Source of the DNA: CAVTPU01 sp963736695
Lineage (GTDB): Bacteria; Actinomycetota; Actinomycetes; Mycobacteriales; Micromonosporaceae
Assembly: GCA_963736695.1 (NCBI GenBank)
Contig: CAVTPU010000001.1
Coordinates: 1,446,058 to 1,510,057 of the forward strand
DNA: 64,000 bases
Reading direction: 5' to 3'
The notes under the pieces: model-generated
Told to the model about the DNA's origin: nothing
The model's input: only the letters and a program-made list of their open reading frames with translations
The model's database searches: none
Shown here: piece after piece, positions 10,101 through 17,914 of the stretch
Position numbering within the stretch: position 1 is the stretch's first letter
How the letters are laid out: each line of letters opens with the position of its first letter
Translations under genes and position numbers: made by a program

Positions 10101-10526
10101 CCGCCGCAGCGGCGCGAACGCGTCGACGGGCAGCTCTTCGAGCATGCGGTTGCCGGCGAGATCGGCGACGACCCGCCGCACCTGGTCGGGGGCGAGTCGG
10201 CCGGTGATGCGCGCGAACTCGGCGACGAGCCGGGCGAGGGTGCGTGTCCCGTCCATGAGGTGGGCGAGCCGCATCTCCTCCGGCGTGAGCCGCACATAGC
10301 AGGATCGCCGCTGGTCGGGCGACCGGAGCATGACGTAGGCGACGCCTCTAGCGCTGACCAGATTCGACTCCTCCACGCCTGGGCGCAGCACGGGCCGGGC
10401 GCGGGCCGGGTTGACCCGTTCCGCGACCGCCGTCCACAGTCCAGGGTCGGCTGGGCCGGAGGGTTGCCCCGGCGCGCGCCCGGCAAGCGCTTCCCACAAG
10501 CTGACCCGCGTCTCGACGACCGCCAC
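7158..10526 (-). CDS. giant membrane protein: PqqD-like, M50 metallopeptidase, cNMP-binding-like, FecR-like
   Basis: This 1122-residue protein is mosaic. Residues 50-140 resemble a PqqD-type peptide-binding module. Residues 150-445 are multi-helical with the site-2-protease zinc motif HEFGH at 241-245 and a second motif NPFLALDG at 333-340. Residues 475-575 look like a cyclic-nucleotide-binding beta-barrel, with a weaker second copy at about 597-690. A helix at 749-770 leads to an external part: a FecR-like region (about 785-930), a Ser/Thr/Pro-rich linker and an Ig-like C-terminal domain. The GTG start is upstream of two small genes on the same strand. The M50 part resembles transporters and proteases of peptide-maturation systems; the substrate is unknown. 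Confidence 0.8.
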   Translation of the reverse strand: MAVVETRVSLWEALAGRAPGQPSGPADPGLWTAVAERVNPARARPVLRPGVEESNLVSARGVAYVMLRSPDQRRSCYVRLTPEEMRLAHLMDGTRTLARLVAEFARITGRLAPDQVRRVVADLAGNRMLEELPVDAFAPLRRVVRRPWPLRLGSAMLAFARGRRMVIANIDPVIGLCYRAGGRLLFTRPVAALLFAVAAVGMAAFGWQWWAGAESIFLTNDSYVTGAAALLGLNVVALACHEFGHALATKHAGRAVPAAGFLVYFGIPSVFVDTTDVWMAGRRGRMLTTAAGPLTGLVLAGASALVGFTVPEAAPWCFKLSFAWYLNALFNLNPFLALDGYYLLMDWLEVPNLRARGLAWVAARLRRRPPAWSSLDREGRLVALYGMLAVGWLAIAVNIGYRVYVDRVGGLITGLWGSGWTARGLLAVVLAVLVSPLVYVVAGWVTRRMRRARQRLAERRVHRDAPRRLDALRATSLRDLPAEKLTSLANQARWVHPRSGQQLVFADSAPHRVFVVVDGAMEGRVPGDPPGTVRERVGPGGVVGLGAVIAGTTSPLAWFAAGTRLLAVPAAAVAGAVATHGVAMKGAYGTASEADALFRQSPAMAGLSHEDRLALAAAAIPQAAPPDASISLRGPDDAIVLAAGVVTTSDGQQLGRGTLIGPAGEDHPRPVAVARTPVRFFSVAAMAGLPALVGAGVNAWGLGPAGSAPGRAPLFGVHPPTHYPPLAVPPGPPPPVEPGVDGRFEKRLRWLLILLLLFALLFTAGNFLVTTPAWAEMPTDHALMRIERGTATVVVSGESQRVVQGDDVYVGIGDDVLLDPGSRGTLVFRGGASTVLCSDTQVRVGAISSSTRRPAAPQASLSVVRGLALVDTTSTSPAFAPLDSSVQTAGGAAVSVGPAWFAVAPSGVAVADGTVTFAGSLLAPVDGELSCGDGEVVPRPSTPTPSPDESPSNSPTVILSVTPSGTTTPSPGAVVPTVGPRPSPSSKPTSSPTASPSPTTTPGPTDNPPVVTWVTDPGGNGVEIQQDDPACGNNATRAFPVVSVTDDHDPPGKLRVVVYWSGFRVGSDAMSADGNFYGTVGPLAYDPKQRQSGSLRITVRATDSAGNTAEIAGTKIKVLACP

Positions 10527-10611
10527 AGTGGATGCCTTTCGTCAATGCTCCGCGCAGAAGCGTATGAGCACCCTGCCATGAGCGCGAGGTGTCTCGCCCA
10601 GATAGTTTTCA

Positions 10612-10660
10612 GATCTTGGATAATTTGTACGGGTAGATGGTCCCAAAGTCGTCCAAGATC
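10612..10660. promoter_or_regulatory. 9-bp inverted repeat in the glpK upstream region
   Basis: GATCTTGGA (10612-10620) and its exact complement TCCAAGATC (10652-10660) are centred 40 bases apart, about four helical turns. GATAAT at 10618-10623 could be a -10 element. The spot lies between the divergent giant membrane-protein gene and glpK, so it may be an operator with a looping arrangement or a glycerol-responsive site. No regulator gene is adjacent. Confidence 0.4.
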
Positions 10661-10683
10661 AGTGAAATCTTTCTGGCGGATCG

Positions 10684-12195
10684 GTGACAGTGGCGATGTC
10701 GCCGGTCGAGACTGGACCCGTGAAATACATCGCCGCGATCGACCAGGGCACGACTTCGTCGCGCTGCATCATCTTCGCCGATGACGGACACATCGTCGCC
10801 ATCGCCCAACGCGAGCATCGGCAGATTTTCCCGCAAGCCGGGTGGGTTGAGCACGATCCCACACAGATCTGGCACAACGTGCGTGCCTGCGTGGTCGAAG
10901 CCCTCGGAACGGCCGAGATCGGAGCGGCCGAGCTCTCCGCCGTCGGCATCACCAATCAGCGGGAAACGACCGTGCTCTGGGATCGGCACACGGGCGAACC
11001 AGTGGCGCCGGCGATCGTGTGGCAGGACATGCGCACCCAACCGATCATCGCCGACCTCAGTGCCGACGGCGGCGCCGACCGGTTCCGTGAGCTGTGCGGA
11101 CTGCCCTTGGCCACCTATTTCTCCGCCCCGAAGATCTCATGGTTGCTCGACTCCGACCCGACGCTGCGGCGCCGGGCCGAGACTGGCGACGTCCTCTTCG
11201 GCACAATGGACTCCTGGCTGATCTGGAATCTCACCGGTGAACACGTCACCGACGTCACCAACGCGAGCCGGACGATGCTCATGAACCTTTCCACAATGGA
11301 TTGGGACGATCGACTGCTCGACGCCTTTGGAGTGCCGGTCGCGATGCTGCCACGCATCCGACCGTCGTCGTGTCTCTATGGCGAGGGCCGGGGCGAGCTG
11401 GCCGGCACCCCGATCGCGAGCGCTCTCGGCGATCAGCAGGCGGCGCTGTTCGGGCAGGCGTGTTTCACCCCCGGCGACGCGAAGTGCACCTATGGCACCG
11501 GCGCTTTTCTTCTGCTCAACACCGGCACGCAGGCGACCATGAGTCGGTCGGGACTGCTCACCACCGTCGCCTATCAGCTCGAGGGGGCCGCCCCAGCCTA
11601 TGCGTTGGAGGGGTCGATCGCGGTGGCCGGCGCGTTGGTGCAGTGGCTGCGCGACAGCCTCGGATTGATCAGCCGGGCCGATGAGATGGATGAGCTCGCC
11701 CGGCAGGTCGAGGACACCGGCGGCGCGGTGATCGTGCCCGCCTTCGCCGGCCTCTTCGCCCCACGCTGGCGGGCCGACGCACGGGGGGTGATCGCCGGGC
11801 TCACTGGTTTCGTCACCCGCGCCCATCTCGCCCGCGCCGCGTTGGAGGCGACCGCCTGGCAGGTGCGCGAGGTGGTCGACGCGATGGCCGCCGACACCGG
11901 TCTGAGCCTGACAGCGCTCAAGGTCGATGGCGGCATGACCGCGAGCGAAGTGCTGATGCAGAGCCAGGCGAACTTTCTCGGCGTACCCGTGGTTAGGTCT
12001 CGGATCAGTGAGACCACGTGCTTGGGCGCGGCCTACGCCGCCGGTCTGGCGGTGGGATTCTGGCCCGACCTGGAGACGCTGCGCGAGCAGTGGCAGGCCG
12101 CCGGGACCTGGCAGTCGACTATGGACACGACCGAACGTGACGCTGGCTATGCCCGATGGAGCAAAGCGGTTCAACGCAGCCTCGACTGGGCGTGA
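10684..12195 (+). CDS. glpK: glycerol kinase
   Basis: It phosphorylates glycerol to glycerol 3-phosphate with ATP in the cytoplasm. The FGGY-kinase N-terminal motif AIDQGTTSSR lies near residue 18, followed by ITNQRETTVLWD, the ADP-binding segment YGTGAFLLLNTG, and the C-terminal DGGMTASEVLMQ pattern. Its 503 residues match the family length. The GTG at 10684 has GGCGGA close upstream; an ATG at 10696 (four codons in) is equally plausible. glpF and glpD are not adjacent. Six of eight tyrosine codons are TAT. Confidence 0.96.
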   Translation: MTVAMSPVETGPVKYIAAIDQGTTSSRCIIFADDGHIVAIAQREHRQIFPQAGWVEHDPTQIWHNVRACVVEALGTAEIGAAELSAVGITNQRETTVLWDRHTGEPVAPAIVWQDMRTQPIIADLSADGGADRFRELCGLPLATYFSAPKISWLLDSDPTLRRRAETGDVLFGTMDSWLIWNLTGEHVTDVTNASRTMLMNLSTMDWDDRLLDAFGVPVAMLPRIRPSSCLYGEGRGELAGTPIASALGDQQAALFGQACFTPGDAKCTYGTGAFLLLNTGTQATMSRSGLLTTVAYQLEGAAPAYALEGSIAVAGALVQWLRDSLGLISRADEMDELARQVEDTGGAVIVPAFAGLFAPRWRADARGVIAGLTGFVTRAHLARAALEATAWQVREVVDAMAADTGLSLTALKVDGGMTASEVLMQSQANFLGVPVVRSRISETTCLGAAYAAGLAVGFWPDLETLREQWQAAGTWQSTMDTTERDAGYARWSKAVQRSLDWA

Positions 12196-12210
12196 CCGCG
12201 GCGTGCCAGC

Positions 12211-12272
12211 CGGTCTCGGCCCTTCTTCCCCGGCCGGAGTGAACCGGGTACGGGAAAGAAGGGCCGAGACCG
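12211..12272. terminator. bidirectional terminator between glpK and the HtrA-like gene
   Basis: A perfect 17-base stem (CGGTCTCGGCCCTTCTT with its complement) at 12211-12227 and 12256-12272 extends by three more pairs past a single bulged A. It sits 16 bases after glpK and 55 bases beyond the end of the convergent protease gene, so it can serve both strands. Confidence 0.85.
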
Positions 12273-12326
12273 TCCATCATGGACTAATGGTGGCTGGGTC
12301 GCGATGCCCCAACCCGGCGAGCCTCG

Positions 12327-13775
12327 TCAGGAGGCCTCGCCGAGGACGACGGAGATGGAGCGTTCCGCGCCGTCGCGCACCACGGTGAGGATCACGGTGG
12401 TGCCGGCTTGACTCGTCTGGATCGCACCGACGAGGTCCTCTTGGCCCGAGACCACCCGGTTATCGATCTTGGTGATCACGTCATCGACTCGCAGGCCGGC
12501 CTTCGCGGCCGGGCTGCCCGCCTCCACCTCACGCACCCGCGCCCCACCCGACTCGGCGTGGTCGACATTGACTCCGAGGAACGGGTGGCTGACCTTGCCG
12601 CCCTTGATGATCTGCTCGGAGACCGACTTCGCCTTGTTGGCGGAGATGGCGAACCCGACACCGATGTTGCCGGTCGAGCCCGAGGTCGCGATGGCACTGT
12701 TGATGCCGATGACCTTGCCGTCGGTGTTGACCAACGCACCGCCGGAGTTGCCCGGATTGATCGGCGCGTCGGTCTGGATCGCGTCGCCGATCGTCGTTCT
12801 GGTCGTGTCAGACGACGAGTTGCCGCCGACCGTGATCGTGCGGTGCAGCGCGCTGACGATGCCCGCGGTCACCGAACTCTGCAGACCGAGCGGGCTGCCG
12901 ATCGCGAGAACGGTGTCGCCGACGCGCACCTGATTGCTATCGGCCCACTGCGCGGGCGTCACCCCCGAGGTGTTCGCCACCTTCACCACCGCGAGGTCGG
13001 TGCGCGGATCGGTTCCCACCACCGTCGCGGCGACCCTCTTGCCGGTGGTGAAACTCACCCGCACCTCACCGCCGCGAGCACCGGCCACCACGTGGTTGTT
13101 CGTGACGATGTAACCCTCGGACGAGATCAACACGCCCGACCCCTCGCCGCTGTTGGTCTGAATCACCACCACCGCCGGCTGCAACTGCGCGGCGATTCCG
13201 GCCAACGACGACCGGTCGATGACCGGAGCCGGTTGACCGGCGGCGGCCACGTTGCTGGTGTTCGCCGCAGGCTTTTGGGTCTTGTCGGAGAGGGCGCCGC
13301 CGGCGAAACCGCCGAGACAGCCGGCGCCGAGCGCGCCGACGAGCACGACAGCGGCGAACGCGGCCTTCTTGCCAGCGCCACTCGACGGCCGCGGCGCCTG
13401 CGGCTGCGGTGGCAACGGATAGCCACCGGGACCGACCGGCGGATATCCGCCCGACGGAAACGACGCGGCCGGGCTGGGCTGGGCCGAATATGGGCCGGTC
13501 GGGCCGGTCGTCGGATAGCCGGGCTGAACGGCCGGAGGTGCCGAGGCCCCGTACGGGTGTGCCTGCCCCTGCACGACGGCCGGCGGTGGTTGAGGCACCG
13601 GATAACCGATGGCTGGTGAGGAGGTCGGGCTCGCCGCTGGCGGGGTCCACGGTGATCCGGCCGCCGTGGGGGCGGCCGGTTGCGTCGCAGTGCCATCCGG
13701 CGCCGGAGAGCGGGTCGGGTCAGGCGAGGTCGGATAGCCGCCTGGGGTGCCAGCGTGGGCCGGGTTCTCACTCAT
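12327..13775 (-). CDS. HtrA/DegP-like membrane-anchored serine protease with PDZ domain
   Basis: This 482-residue protein begins with a Pro/Gly/Tyr-rich cytoplasmic tail (residues 1-130), then one membrane helix (about 137-160), a trypsin-like domain and a C-terminal PDZ domain (about 395-480). The catalytic triad is His228 (TNNHVV), Asp260 (RTDLAVV) and Ser344 (GNSGGA). The family degrades or chaperones misfolded extracytoplasmic proteins. It lies 41 bases downstream of the histidine kinase gene on the same strand, the arrangement of mycobacterial mprAB-pepD, so control by that two-component system is likely. Confidence 0.93.
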   Translation of the reverse strand: MSENPAHAGTPGGYPTSPDPTRSPAPDGTATQPAAPTAAGSPWTPPAASPTSSPAIGYPVPQPPPAVVQGQAHPYGASAPPAVQPGYPTTGPTGPYSAQPSPAASFPSGGYPPVGPGGYPLPPQPQAPRPSSGAGKKAAFAAVVLVGALGAGCLGGFAGGALSDKTQKPAANTSNVAAAGQPAPVIDRSSLAGIAAQLQPAVVVIQTNSGEGSGVLISSEGYIVTNNHVVAGARGGEVRVSFTTGKRVAATVVGTDPRTDLAVVKVANTSGVTPAQWADSNQVRVGDTVLAIGSPLGLQSSVTAGIVSALHRTITVGGNSSSDTTRTTIGDAIQTDAPINPGNSGGALVNTDGKVIGINSAIATSGSTGNIGVGFAISANKAKSVSEQIIKGGKVSHPFLGVNVDHAESGGARVREVEAGSPAAKAGLRVDDVITKIDNRVVSGQEDLVGAIQTSQAGTTVILTVVRDGAERSISVVLGEAS

Positions 13776-13816
13776 GACACTGATAATGCCCGATCACGCT
13801 GCGCCCGGCCTGGAAC

Positions 13817-15367
13817 CTACCTGGAAGTTTGCTGAGAGTCCGCTTTGTCCGACTGTAGCGGCAACCGAACCCAGAAGGTCGCGCCGACACCCGGCGTGCT
13901 CTCCACCCCGACCGTGCCACCATGAGCCGCGACCAAGGCCACGACGATCGCCAGGCCCAGGCCGGCCCCGCTGTGCGCGGAGGCGGCCGCGCCGCCCGCC
14001 GAGGCACCCGAGGCGGCCCGTCGGGTGCGGGCCTTGTCGACCCGGTAGAACCGCTCGAAGACCCGCTGCGTCTGGTCCGGCGCGAGTCCGGGGCCGGCAT
14101 CGGCCACACTGACGCGGGCATGAGCGTCACCGTCGGGAGCGAGCCGCAACGTCACGGCGGTGTCGCCGGGCGTGTGGGTCAACGCGTTCGTCACCAGATT
14201 TCCGATCACCTGACGCAGTCGGGCCTCGTCACCATCGACGATCAACGGCTGTCCGGACTCGGCGATCTCGACGGAGATCTCCCGCTCTGGAGCCATCGCC
14301 GACGCCGCCGCCGCTGCGTCGGCGATGAGCGCCGCCAACTCGACCGGCGCCCGCCGCAGCGGCCGTTCCTGATCGAGTCGCGCCAACAGCAGGAGATCCT
14401 CCACCAACAGCCCCATGCGAGCCGCTTCGTCCTCGATGCGTCGCAGCACGGCGGCCGGATCGGTGGCCGCACCCTGCCGAAAGAGCTCGGCGAAACCACG
14501 GATCGTCGTCAGCGGTGTGCGCAGCTCGTGCGACGCGTCGGCGACGAACTCCCGCATCCGTTCCTCGGACCGCACCGCCCGCCGCTCCGAGGCGGCCTGT
14601 GACCGAAACGCCGCCTCGATCTGCGTGAGCATCGTGTTGAGTGACGCCGACAACTGCCCGAGCTCGGTGCGGGTGTCCAGCTCCGGCACCCGTCGGGTGA
14701 GATCACCCCCGGCGATAGCCGCGGCGGTCCGCTCGATCGCCACCAACGGACGAAGGCTCATCCGCACCATCCACACGCCGACGGCCGCGAGCATGACCAG
14801 CACCGCCACGCCCACCAGCAGATTGACGAAGAGCAGCCGATCCATGGCGCTCTCCACTCCCGAGAGGTCCTCGCCGATGAGCATCGTCGACTGGTTGGGC
14901 AGGGATGTGACCATCAGCCGCCAGTTGCGCCGACCATCCTGCGAATGCATGGTGAACGGTCGTCCCTCGAAGTGGGCGGACCGGTCGATGGCGGCCTGCG
15001 GGTCTGGCAGGTCGCGCTGCTGGTAGGAGGCCTCGTAGTAACCGATGTAGACCTCTTCGCCGGTCTTGATCGCGACGAAGAAATCACTGGGCGGAAAGAA
15101 CTGCGTCTTGCTGGGTTGCGCCGATCGCCGCAGGCTCTCCACCGTGGCCCGAGTGGCGACGGTGAGCTGGCTGTCGACCCGGTCGATGAGATAGAACCGC
15201 AGAGCGAAGACGCTTCCCGCGCCGATCACGATCATGGCGAAGGCGACCAGCGCGAGTGCCGCCGCGACGAGTCGAACCCGCAGCGGAACCTTGGCCCAGG
15301 CGCGATGTGCCCGCGACGCGGGTCGCGATCCGGCCTCCGCCTCGCCGAGAACCATCGGGGCCCTCAC
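13817..15367 (-). CDS. HAMP-containing sensor histidine kinase
   Basis: This 516-residue membrane kinase has a helix at about residues 33-57, an extracytoplasmic sensor, a second helix near 180-205, then HAMP, HisKA with phospho-acceptor motif SHELRTPLTT, and HATPase boxes (NLVTNALTH, DAGPGL, GAGLGLAIV). A Ser/Ala/Gly insertion follows ARTRRAASG in the ATP lid. The GTG start overlaps the response-regulator stop as GTGA. It most resembles the MprB/TcrY group of envelope-stress or cell-wall sensors; the signal is unknown. Confidence 0.92.
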   Translation of the reverse strand: MRAPMVLGEAEAGSRPASRAHRAWAKVPLRVRLVAAALALVAFAMIVIGAGSVFALRFYLIDRVDSQLTVATRATVESLRRSAQPSKTQFFPPSDFFVAIKTGEEVYIGYYEASYQQRDLPDPQAAIDRSAHFEGRPFTMHSQDGRRNWRLMVTSLPNQSTMLIGEDLSGVESAMDRLLFVNLLVGVAVLVMLAAVGVWMVRMSLRPLVAIERTAAAIAGGDLTRRVPELDTRTELGQLSASLNTMLTQIEAAFRSQAASERRAVRSEERMREFVADASHELRTPLTTIRGFAELFRQGAATDPAAVLRRIEDEAARMGLLVEDLLLLARLDQERPLRRAPVELAALIADAAAAASAMAPEREISVEIAESGQPLIVDGDEARLRQVIGNLVTNALTHTPGDTAVTLRLAPDGDAHARVSVADAGPGLAPDQTQRVFERFYRVDKARTRRAASGASAGGAAASAHSGAGLGLAIVVALVAAHGGTVGVESTPGVGATFWVRLPLQSDKADSQQTSR

Positions 15368-16131
15368 CCGGGCAGACGCAGCACGTAGCCCACACCCCGC
15401 AGCGTGTGGATGAGGCGCGGTTCAGCGGAGTCGACTTTACGGCGCAGATAGGAGATGTAGGACTCGACGATGCTGTCGTCGCCCCGGAAGTCGTACTGCC
15501 ACACATGGTCGAGAATCTGCGCTTTGGAGAGCACCCGTCCCGGGTTGAGCAGGAGATAGCGCAGCAGCTTGAACTCGGTCGGCGACAGGGAGATGAGCAC
15601 GCCGGCTCGACGCACCTCGTGGCTCTCCTCGTCGAGTTCGAGGTCGGCGAAGGTGAGCCGGGCCGCGTCGGCCTCCTGCTGCTCCCGAGCCGTTCGCCGA
15701 AGCACCGCGCGGATGCGTGCGGTCAGTTCCTCCAGGCTGAACGGCTTGGTCACGTAGTCGTCGCCGCCAAGGGTGAGGCCGCGCACCTTGTCGTCGGTCG
15801 CGTCACGGGCGGTGAGGAAGACCACCGGCGTACGCACTCCACCGTCGCGCATCCGCCTGATCACCTCGAATCCATCCAGATCGGGCAACATGACATCGAG
15901 CACGACGAGGTCAGGTGGGCTTTCCTGGGCCGCGACGACGGCGTCGGCGCCGTTGGTCGTCGTGGTCACGTCGAAACCGGCGAATCGCAGGCTCGCGGAG
16001 AGCAACTCGACAATGTTGGGATCGTCCTCGACCACCAACAACCGGGGATGGGACGAACCACCCTCGGATCGGTCATCCGTCGCAGAGATGAGTCCGGACC
16101 GCCCCACACCACGCCGCACCGCCATGCGCAT
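15364..16131 (-). CDS. OmpR-family response regulator
   Basis: The receiver domain has the phosphorylatable Asp in VVLDVMLPD and the conserved Lys in YVTKPFSLEEL, and is followed by a winged-helix DNA-binding domain (LLRYLLLNPGRVLSKAQIL). The ATG at 16131 has AGGCAGGA just upstream. Longer in-frame starts (up to 16239) would run into the divergent gene's coding region, so the shorter form was chosen. It is coupled to the kinase gene by a four-base overlap. Probable targets include the adjacent HtrA-like protease, by analogy to MprAB. Confidence 0.9.
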   Translation of the reverse strand: MRMAVRRGVGRSGLISATDDRSEGGSSHPRLLVVEDDPNIVELLSASLRFAGFDVTTTTNGADAVVAAQESPPDLVVLDVMLPDLDGFEVIRRMRDGGVRTPVVFLTARDATDDKVRGLTLGGDDYVTKPFSLEELTARIRAVLRRTAREQQEADAARLTFADLELDEESHEVRRAGVLISLSPTEFKLLRYLLLNPGRVLSKAQILDHVWQYDFRGDDSIVESYISYLRRKVDSAEPRLIHTLRGVGYVLRLPG

Positions 16132-16192
16132 ATCCTGCCTTGACGTGCTGGACCCGTGCTGGGCTTTGCCTGGGAGTTCGCTGGGAGAGATC

Positions 16193-16870
16193 ATGCTCAT
16201 CATCGACGGCCGGTTCAATGGCCCGCCCGAATCGGCCAATGGCGGCTACACCGCCGGCCTGCTCGCCGAACGAGTCGGGCCGGGTGCTGTCGAGGTCACG
16301 CTGCGCCGACCGCCACCGCTCGACACGCCGCTGACCGTGGACACCGCACCCGACGGGACCGTACGGCTGTTCGCCGACGGGGAGCTCATCGCCGAGGCGA
16401 CCCCGTTCCTGGTCGCCGTCGACGAGGCGGTGCCGCCGGTCAGCTTCGCCGAGGCCCACTCCGCGCGGGCACGCTACCGCGGACTCACCGCACACCCCTT
16501 CCCGACCTGCGTCGTCTGCGGGCCGGACCGCGTCCCCGGCGACGGACTGCGACTGTTTCCCGGACCACTACCCGACGGACGCACCGCGACCAGTTTCATC
16601 GCCCCGCCGGAGATGTCGAGAGTGCTCGTCTGGGCGGCCCTCGACTGCCCCGGCGGATGGGCCGTGCCGCTCGAGGCCAGGCCATATGTTCTCGGCCGCA
16701 TCGCAGCCCGGATCGACGGCGTCCCGACCCCCGGTGACGAGTGTGTCGTGATGGGCCGAATGGTGGGCGAGCAAGGCCGCAAGGCCTTCACCCAATCGAG
16801 CCTGTACGGGCCCGCCGGCGCGCTTCTCGCGACGGCCCACGCGGTCTGGATCGCGCTCCCGCCCGGATGA
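16193..16870 (+). CDS. hypothetical protein, possibly hotdog-fold thioesterase-like
   Basis: This 225-residue soluble protein has the repeated beta-rich texture of a double hotdog (residues 1-90 and 115-225) and a central TCVVCGPDR segment with two cysteines. The ATG at 16193 has GGGAGAGA five bases upstream. It is transcribed divergently from the two-component operon. The thioesterase-like assignment rests only on overall pattern; no catalytic residue was identified, and the function is unknown. Confidence 0.65.
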   Translation: MLIIDGRFNGPPESANGGYTAGLLAERVGPGAVEVTLRRPPPLDTPLTVDTAPDGTVRLFADGELIAEATPFLVAVDEAVPPVSFAEAHSARARYRGLTAHPFPTCVVCGPDRVPGDGLRLFPGPLPDGRTATSFIAPPEMSRVLVWAALDCPGGWAVPLEARPYVLGRIAARIDGVPTPGDECVVMGRMVGEQGRKAFTQSSLYGPAGALLATAHAVWIALPPG

Positions 16871-16944
16871 CCGCGCTGGCATCGTGACCGAGTAGCGCAC
16901 CACCCCGCCATACCGCGAGCGGGCGAGGCGGCGGCTGAGGCGAA

Positions 16945-16975
16945 TTGACCGACAATGGCATGCTGGCTGCATACT
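16945..16975 (+). promoter_or_regulatory. possible -35/-10 promoter of the ABC operon
   Basis: TTGACC (16945-16950) and CATACT (16970-16975) are separated by 19 bases, slightly wide for a sigma-70-type promoter. The position, about 40 bases before the ATPase start, suits the two-gene ABC operon. This rests on sequence resemblance only. Confidence 0.35.
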
Positions 16976-17011
16976 CGGTAAACAACATGTGCTGACAGTG
17001 GAAGGAGATCT

Positions 17012-17914
17012 ATGGAAGGGCAGCTTGTGGTCTCCCATCTGACCAAGGTTTATCCCAAGGTCAGAGCGGTGGACGACCTGTCGTTCACCGTGGAGCCCGG
17101 CCGGGTGACCGGATTTCTTGGGCCCAACGGATCGGGCAAGACGACGACGCTTCGCATGATGCTCAACCTGGTCACCCCGACCCAGGGAGAGACCACCATC
17201 GGCGGGCGCCGTTATGTGGACATCGAGCACCCGGTGTCGTCGGTCGGCGCGGTGCTCGAGGCGTCGAGCGCGCACAAGGGTCGCACCGGACGCAACCACC
17301 TGCGGGTGGTCTGCGCGGCGGCGGGCTATCCGGCCCGCCGAGCCGATGAGGTGCTCGAGCTCGTCGGTCTCAGCCCAGCGGCCACACGCAAGTTTCGCGG
17401 CTATTCCCTCGGCATGCGCCAGCGCCTGGGGATCGCCACCGCCATGCTCGGCGACCCGCGCGTGCTCATCCTCGACGAGCCCGCCAACGGCCTGGACCCC
17501 GAGGGCATCCGGTGGATGCGGGAGTTCCTGCGGGCCTTCGCGGCACAGGGTCGCACCGTGCTCGTCTCCAGTCACCTGCTCTCCGAGATGGAGTTGCTCG
17601 CAGACGACGTCGTCATCATCGCCGCCGGCAAGCTGATCGCGCAGGGGCCGGTGGCCGAGATCCTCAGCGCTCAGTCGAGTCACGTGCGGGTGCGCACTCC
17701 CGACCGGGACTCGCTCGTGGCCGAACTCGCCCGAGTCAACGCGAGTGTCACCCCGGTCGACGGCGACACGCTGCGTGTCACCGGGGTCGACGCGGCCACG
17801 GTCGGGCGGGCCGCTCTGGCCGCGAAGGTCGAGCTGCACGAGCTGGTCTCGGAGCGCCCCGATCTCGAGCAGGTATTCCTCGACATGACCAACGGGAAGG
17901 CGGGCATCCGATGA
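17012..17914 (+). CDS. ABC transporter ATP-binding protein
   Basis: This 300-residue ATPase has Walker A GPNGSGKT near residue 37, the variant signature YSLGMRQRL and Walker B LILDEPANGLDPEG, as in the bacitracin- and lantibiotic-resistance (BcrA-type) group. AAGGAG lies six bases before the ATG. The stop overlaps the permease start as ATGA. It is likely an exporter or membrane-stress ABC system; the substrate is unknown. Confidence 0.93.
   Translation: MEGQLVVSHLTKVYPKVRAVDDLSFTVEPGRVTGFLGPNGSGKTTTLRMMLNLVTPTQGETTIGGRRYVDIEHPVSSVGAVLEASSAHKGRTGRNHLRVVCAAAGYPARRADEVLELVGLSPAATRKFRGYSLGMRQRLGIATAMLGDPRVLILDEPANGLDPEGIRWMREFLRAFAAQGRTVLVSSHLLSEMELLADDVVIIAAGKLIAQGPVAEILSAQSSHVRVRTPDRDSLVAELARVNASVTPVDGDTLRVTGVDAATVGRAALAAKVELHELVSERPDLEQVFLDMTNGKAGIR

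Noticed and set aside
15773..16192. Upstream extension of the hotdog-like gene
   Set aside because: It runs antisense to the response regulator, while the ATG at 16193 has a strong Shine-Dalgarno.
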